Source: Flavobacteriaceae bacterium (GTDB lineage Bacteria > Bacteroidota > Bacteroidia > Flavobacteriales > Flavobacteriaceae). From it: a stretch of DNA of 8,047 nucleotides. The first letter of the stretch is position 1. Each line of letters opens with the position of its first letter. Location of the stretch: NCBI GenBank assembly GCA_002401215.1, contig NVSL01000030.1, positions 4,561 through 12,607 on the forward strand. The letters are read 5' to 3'. A model generated the notes under the pieces. That model did not search any database. It was given only the letters and a program-made list of their open reading frames with translations, and was not told the origin of the DNA. The position numbers were made by a program, and so were the translations under genes. This document shows, piece by piece, positions 6,590 to 8,047 of this stretch.

Positions 6590-6719
6590 AGGTAACGTTG
6601 AGTATATGAAAAGTTGCCGGTTTCGAAGCTCATATTTTCCAATTTACGACAATGTTCAATTAGATTGCAATGCTTGATTTTATTACTATTTCGGCAATTT
6701 TTTATATACATTGTTAGCT
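6590..6719. repeat. Long imperfect inverted repeat with attC-like outline
   Basis: The left arm (6590-6619) begins AGGTAAC and ends AGTTGCCG. The right arm (6692-6719) begins CGGCAATT and ends GTTAGCT. Reverse-complementing the right arm gives AGCTAAC...TATATAAAAAATTGCCG, which matches the left arm over the outer 7-mer (6 of 7), GTATAT, AAAA and TTGCCG, with the left arm carrying two unpaired bases (GA near 6600). The spacer is 72 nt and contains a possible nested stem (AAGC at 6626-6629 with GCTT at 6672-6675). Outer boxes of AAC...GTT type, an interrupted stem with bulged bases, a variable inner loop and a 130-nt total are the general design of integron attC sites, though neither outer box meets the usual RYYYAAC/GTTRRRY consensus perfectly. 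It begins 7 nt after the RemB-like stop codon. It could equally be a dispersed Bacteroidota repeat or a factor-independent terminator. Confidence 0.6.
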
Positions 6720-6757
6720 GTCTGGGCTATATTTTCCGTTCTGTTGATAGCGTTGGC

Positions 6758-6823
6758 AAGCCATACTCTTTTGCAATTTTGGTTCGTGTGTTGGCTTTAG
6801 CGAATTGCAAATGTGTATGGCTT
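6758..6823. terminator. Second inverted repeat at the end of the toxin gene; possible bidirectional terminator
   Basis: Arms of 21 nt pair at 18 positions: 6758-6778 (AAGCCATACTCTTTTGCAATT) written as AAGCCATAC...TTGCAATT, and 6803-6823 (AATTGCAA...GTATGGCTT), with a 24-nt loop. The right arm reaches into the TAA stop codon of the - strand toxin gene (6822-6824). Because two converging genes meet here, a stem of this strength could end transcription from both sides, although no clean T-run follows it, so intrinsic termination is not certain. It sits 38 nt after the attC-like repeat and may be part of the same mobile or repeat unit. Confidence 0.55.
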
Positions 6824-7829
6824 ATGTGGAGGCTATTTTATTTACTCTTTCTTGTAATTCCGATATTCTGACTATTAATTTTTCAAATGTTAAATATACT
6901 CCATAAATCATATAGTTTGTCATTGCTTCATAATCCTTTTTGTAATCTTTTATAACTGATTTTGGAGGTGCAATACTAATTTTACTTGGTATATGGTTTG
7001 AATAGTCAAGTCCTCTGAGTGTATTAAATTTTTCTCTGTGAGATACAATACTATTATAAAGGTCAATGTTTTTCATGGCTTCAATTCCGTGTTCTGTGTC
7101 CATCAGTTTTTCTAAATCATATAAATGTCTTGAAAGTCTGTCAATTCTGATTTTTTCAGGTGCTTGTGAAAATTCTTCGTGTAGAAGGAATATTTTCTCT
7201 AAAAATGTTCTTTGAGGAAGAACTGTAGAAATGCTAATTGCATCACTTGCAATATTCTGTTTTGGAAAATTTGCACTTAAAATTGAGTTGATTTCTATGT
7301 TTTTTGTTGGCTCCATTAATGAACGTGAACTAACTTCAATTAATACTCTTTGCGGTAAATATTCAGATGTGTCAATAACCGAATTGTAATGTATTTCAAT
7401 TGTTTGCGGGTCTTTGTCTGAATTTTTTATTGGCTGTGCAATTAGTTTACATTCGTTTATGACTTCCCATTCTGTTAATTTTTGAGTTAGAGATTCAAGA
7501 AAATTGGTAGAAATAAACTCACAGGATTGTTTCCTTAATTTTCTGATTTGAGTTTTACTAATATCTCCTTCAAATCCAAAAAATGTTCTGTCAATTGCCA
7601 AGTCAATATCTTCTGAAAATCGCTCTATCAAATCCCAACCTTTACTTAATGATGTTCCTCCTTTGAAAATAATATGCTTGCTATGCGAAAGTGAAAAACA
7701 AGCATTCAATGACAATGTTACCCACCAATCTTTTTCAATGGCTATTGCAGGCAATCCTGTTAATTCAGTTGCTTGGTTCAGAATTTCAATTCTTCTTTCT
7801 TTTGATAATGTTAACCAATTAGTGTTCAT
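6822..7829 (-). CDS. AbiEii/AbiGii-family nucleotidyltransferase toxin (type IV toxin-antitoxin)
   Basis: A 335-residue DNA-polymerase-beta-like nucleotidyltransferase. AbiEii-type toxins are cytosolic and act in abortive phage infection; characterised relatives transfer nucleotides to RNA targets such as tRNA. The diagnostic signature is here: IFKGGTSLSKG (54-64, motif I) and RFSEDIDLAID (70-80, motif II, metal-binding acidic pair D74/D76). The preceding IEKDWWVT (31-38) and the later RTFLEKIFLLHE (207-218) and RLSRHLYDLEKL (231-242) are helical motifs typical of this family. Length fits the family. The ATG (7829-7827) overlaps the stop of the upstream antitoxin gene as ATGA, the usual arrangement for translational coupling and stoichiometry control in AbiE operons. 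The orientation is opposite to all other genes in the window, and the gene abuts an attC-like repeat region, consistent with acquired defence DNA. The target of the toxin cannot be told from sequence. Confidence 0.9.
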   Translation of the reverse strand: MNTNWLTLSKERRIEILNQATELTGLPAIAIEKDWWVTLSLNACFSLSHSKHIIFKGGTSLSKGWDLIERFSEDIDLAIDRTFFGFEGDISKTQIRKLRKQSCEFISTNFLESLTQKLTEWEVINECKLIAQPIKNSDKDPQTIEIHYNSVIDTSEYLPQRVLIEVSSRSLMEPTKNIEINSILSANFPKQNIASDAISISTVLPQRTFLEKIFLLHEEFSQAPEKIRIDRLSRHLYDLEKLMDTEHGIEAMKNIDLYNSIVSHREKFNTLRGLDYSNHIPSKISIAPPKSVIKDYKKDYEAMTNYMIYGVYLTFEKLIVRISELQERVNKIAST

Positions 7830-8047
7830 TGAATACTGCGTTTTAAAATTTCATGAATCCAAGTAGGAGACAATTTTGCATCATTTATAATATTTTCTTG
7901 TTGTTCATTTTTAAGAATTAGATAAATCTTTTTTATTGTTTCATTATCAATATTTTTCTGCCCAATCGTTTTTAATGCTTGAATAACCAAACTACTTATT
8001 TCACCTTGTGTCAATAGATTTTTTGGACTTGTTTTTTTGAAACGAAT
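7826..8047 (-). CDS. AbiEi-like (DUF6088-type) antitoxin/transcriptional regulator, C-terminal part
   Basis: The last 73 residues of a gene whose frame is open to the right edge of the window; its start is outside. A TTG at 8014 is in frame but is not the true start, because the frame continues upstream with IRFKKTSPKNLL. The order of segments, IRFKKTSPKNLL, then a helix EISSLVIQALKTIGQ, then a charged helix, ending LSPTWIHEILKRSI, matches my recollection of the C terminus of DUF6088/AbiEi antitoxins, which have an N-terminal winged helix that represses the operon and a C-terminal domain that blocks toxicity. The stop overlaps the toxin start by 4 nt. The assignment rests mostly on this position and on the tail pattern. 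The DNA-binding domain, promoter and operator lie beyond the window. Confidence 0.75.
   Translation of the reverse strand: MRFKKTSPKNLLTQGEISSLVIQALKTIGQKNIDNETIKKIYLILKNEQQENIINDAKLSPTWIHEILKRSIQ

Noticed and set aside
6614..6871. 85-residue + strand reading frame in the convergent gap
   Set aside because: It runs through both inverted repeats and into the toxin gene on the other strand, has erratic composition and no recognisable domain; the palindromes explain the sequence better.
8012..8014. TTG as the start codon of a 62-residue protein before the toxin
   Set aside because: The frame continues upstream to the window edge with sequence that fits the antitoxin family, so this is an internal codon of a partial gene.

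Overview
The window looks like a chromosomal segment of a gliding-type Bacteroidota, most likely a member of the Flavobacteriaceae. The basis is low G+C, A-rich gene starts without clear Shine-Dalgarno boxes, a RemB/Wzi-like outer-membrane barrel, and best resemblance of every gene to that phylum. This placement rests on reading the sequence, not on a database search. Layout, + strand: (1) Positions 3-3369 form a tight run of four genes with gaps of 2, 5 and 12 nt. They are the 3' part of a eukaryote-type deoxyribose-phosphate aldolase (deoC), a full-length aldehyde dehydrogenase, a 286-residue aldehyde-dehydrogenase-like protein with no catalytic Cys or Glu, and a WbpD/WlbB-type hexapeptide-repeat N-acetyltransferase. 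The first three make sense together: DERA cleaves deoxyribose 5-phosphate to glyceraldehyde 3-phosphate and acetaldehyde, and the dehydrogenase could oxidise an aldehyde. The active plus truncated dehydrogenase pair resembles the two-domain ALDH16 protein split into two genes. (2) Positions 3371-3800 are a small accessory insert. A very basic 80-residue protein built from three 18-residue NDPEYR repeats lies between the 3' end of the acetyltransferase gene and a second, nearly identical, promoterless copy of that same 3' end. (3) Positions 3843-4473 hold two small three-helix membrane proteins of unknown function. (4) Positions 4514-6583 encode a 689-residue secreted outer-membrane protein, with a signal peptide, a TonB-C-like N-terminal domain and a Wzi-like beta-barrel, matching what is usually annotated as gliding motility protein RemB. 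(5) Positions 6584-6821 lie between converging genes and are filled by two long imperfect inverted repeats. The first has the outline of an integron attC site. On the - strand, 6822-8047 carries an AbiE-type (type IV) toxin-antitoxin pair: a complete AbiEii-like nucleotidyltransferase toxin, overlapped by 4 nt by the 3' end of an AbiEi/DUF6088-like antitoxin gene that runs off the window. The most unusual parts are the split ALDH16-like pair, the duplicated acetyltransferase tail around the NDPEYR gene, and the attC-like inverted repeat next to the toxin-antitoxin module. No RNA genes, CRISPR arrays or transposase genes were seen.
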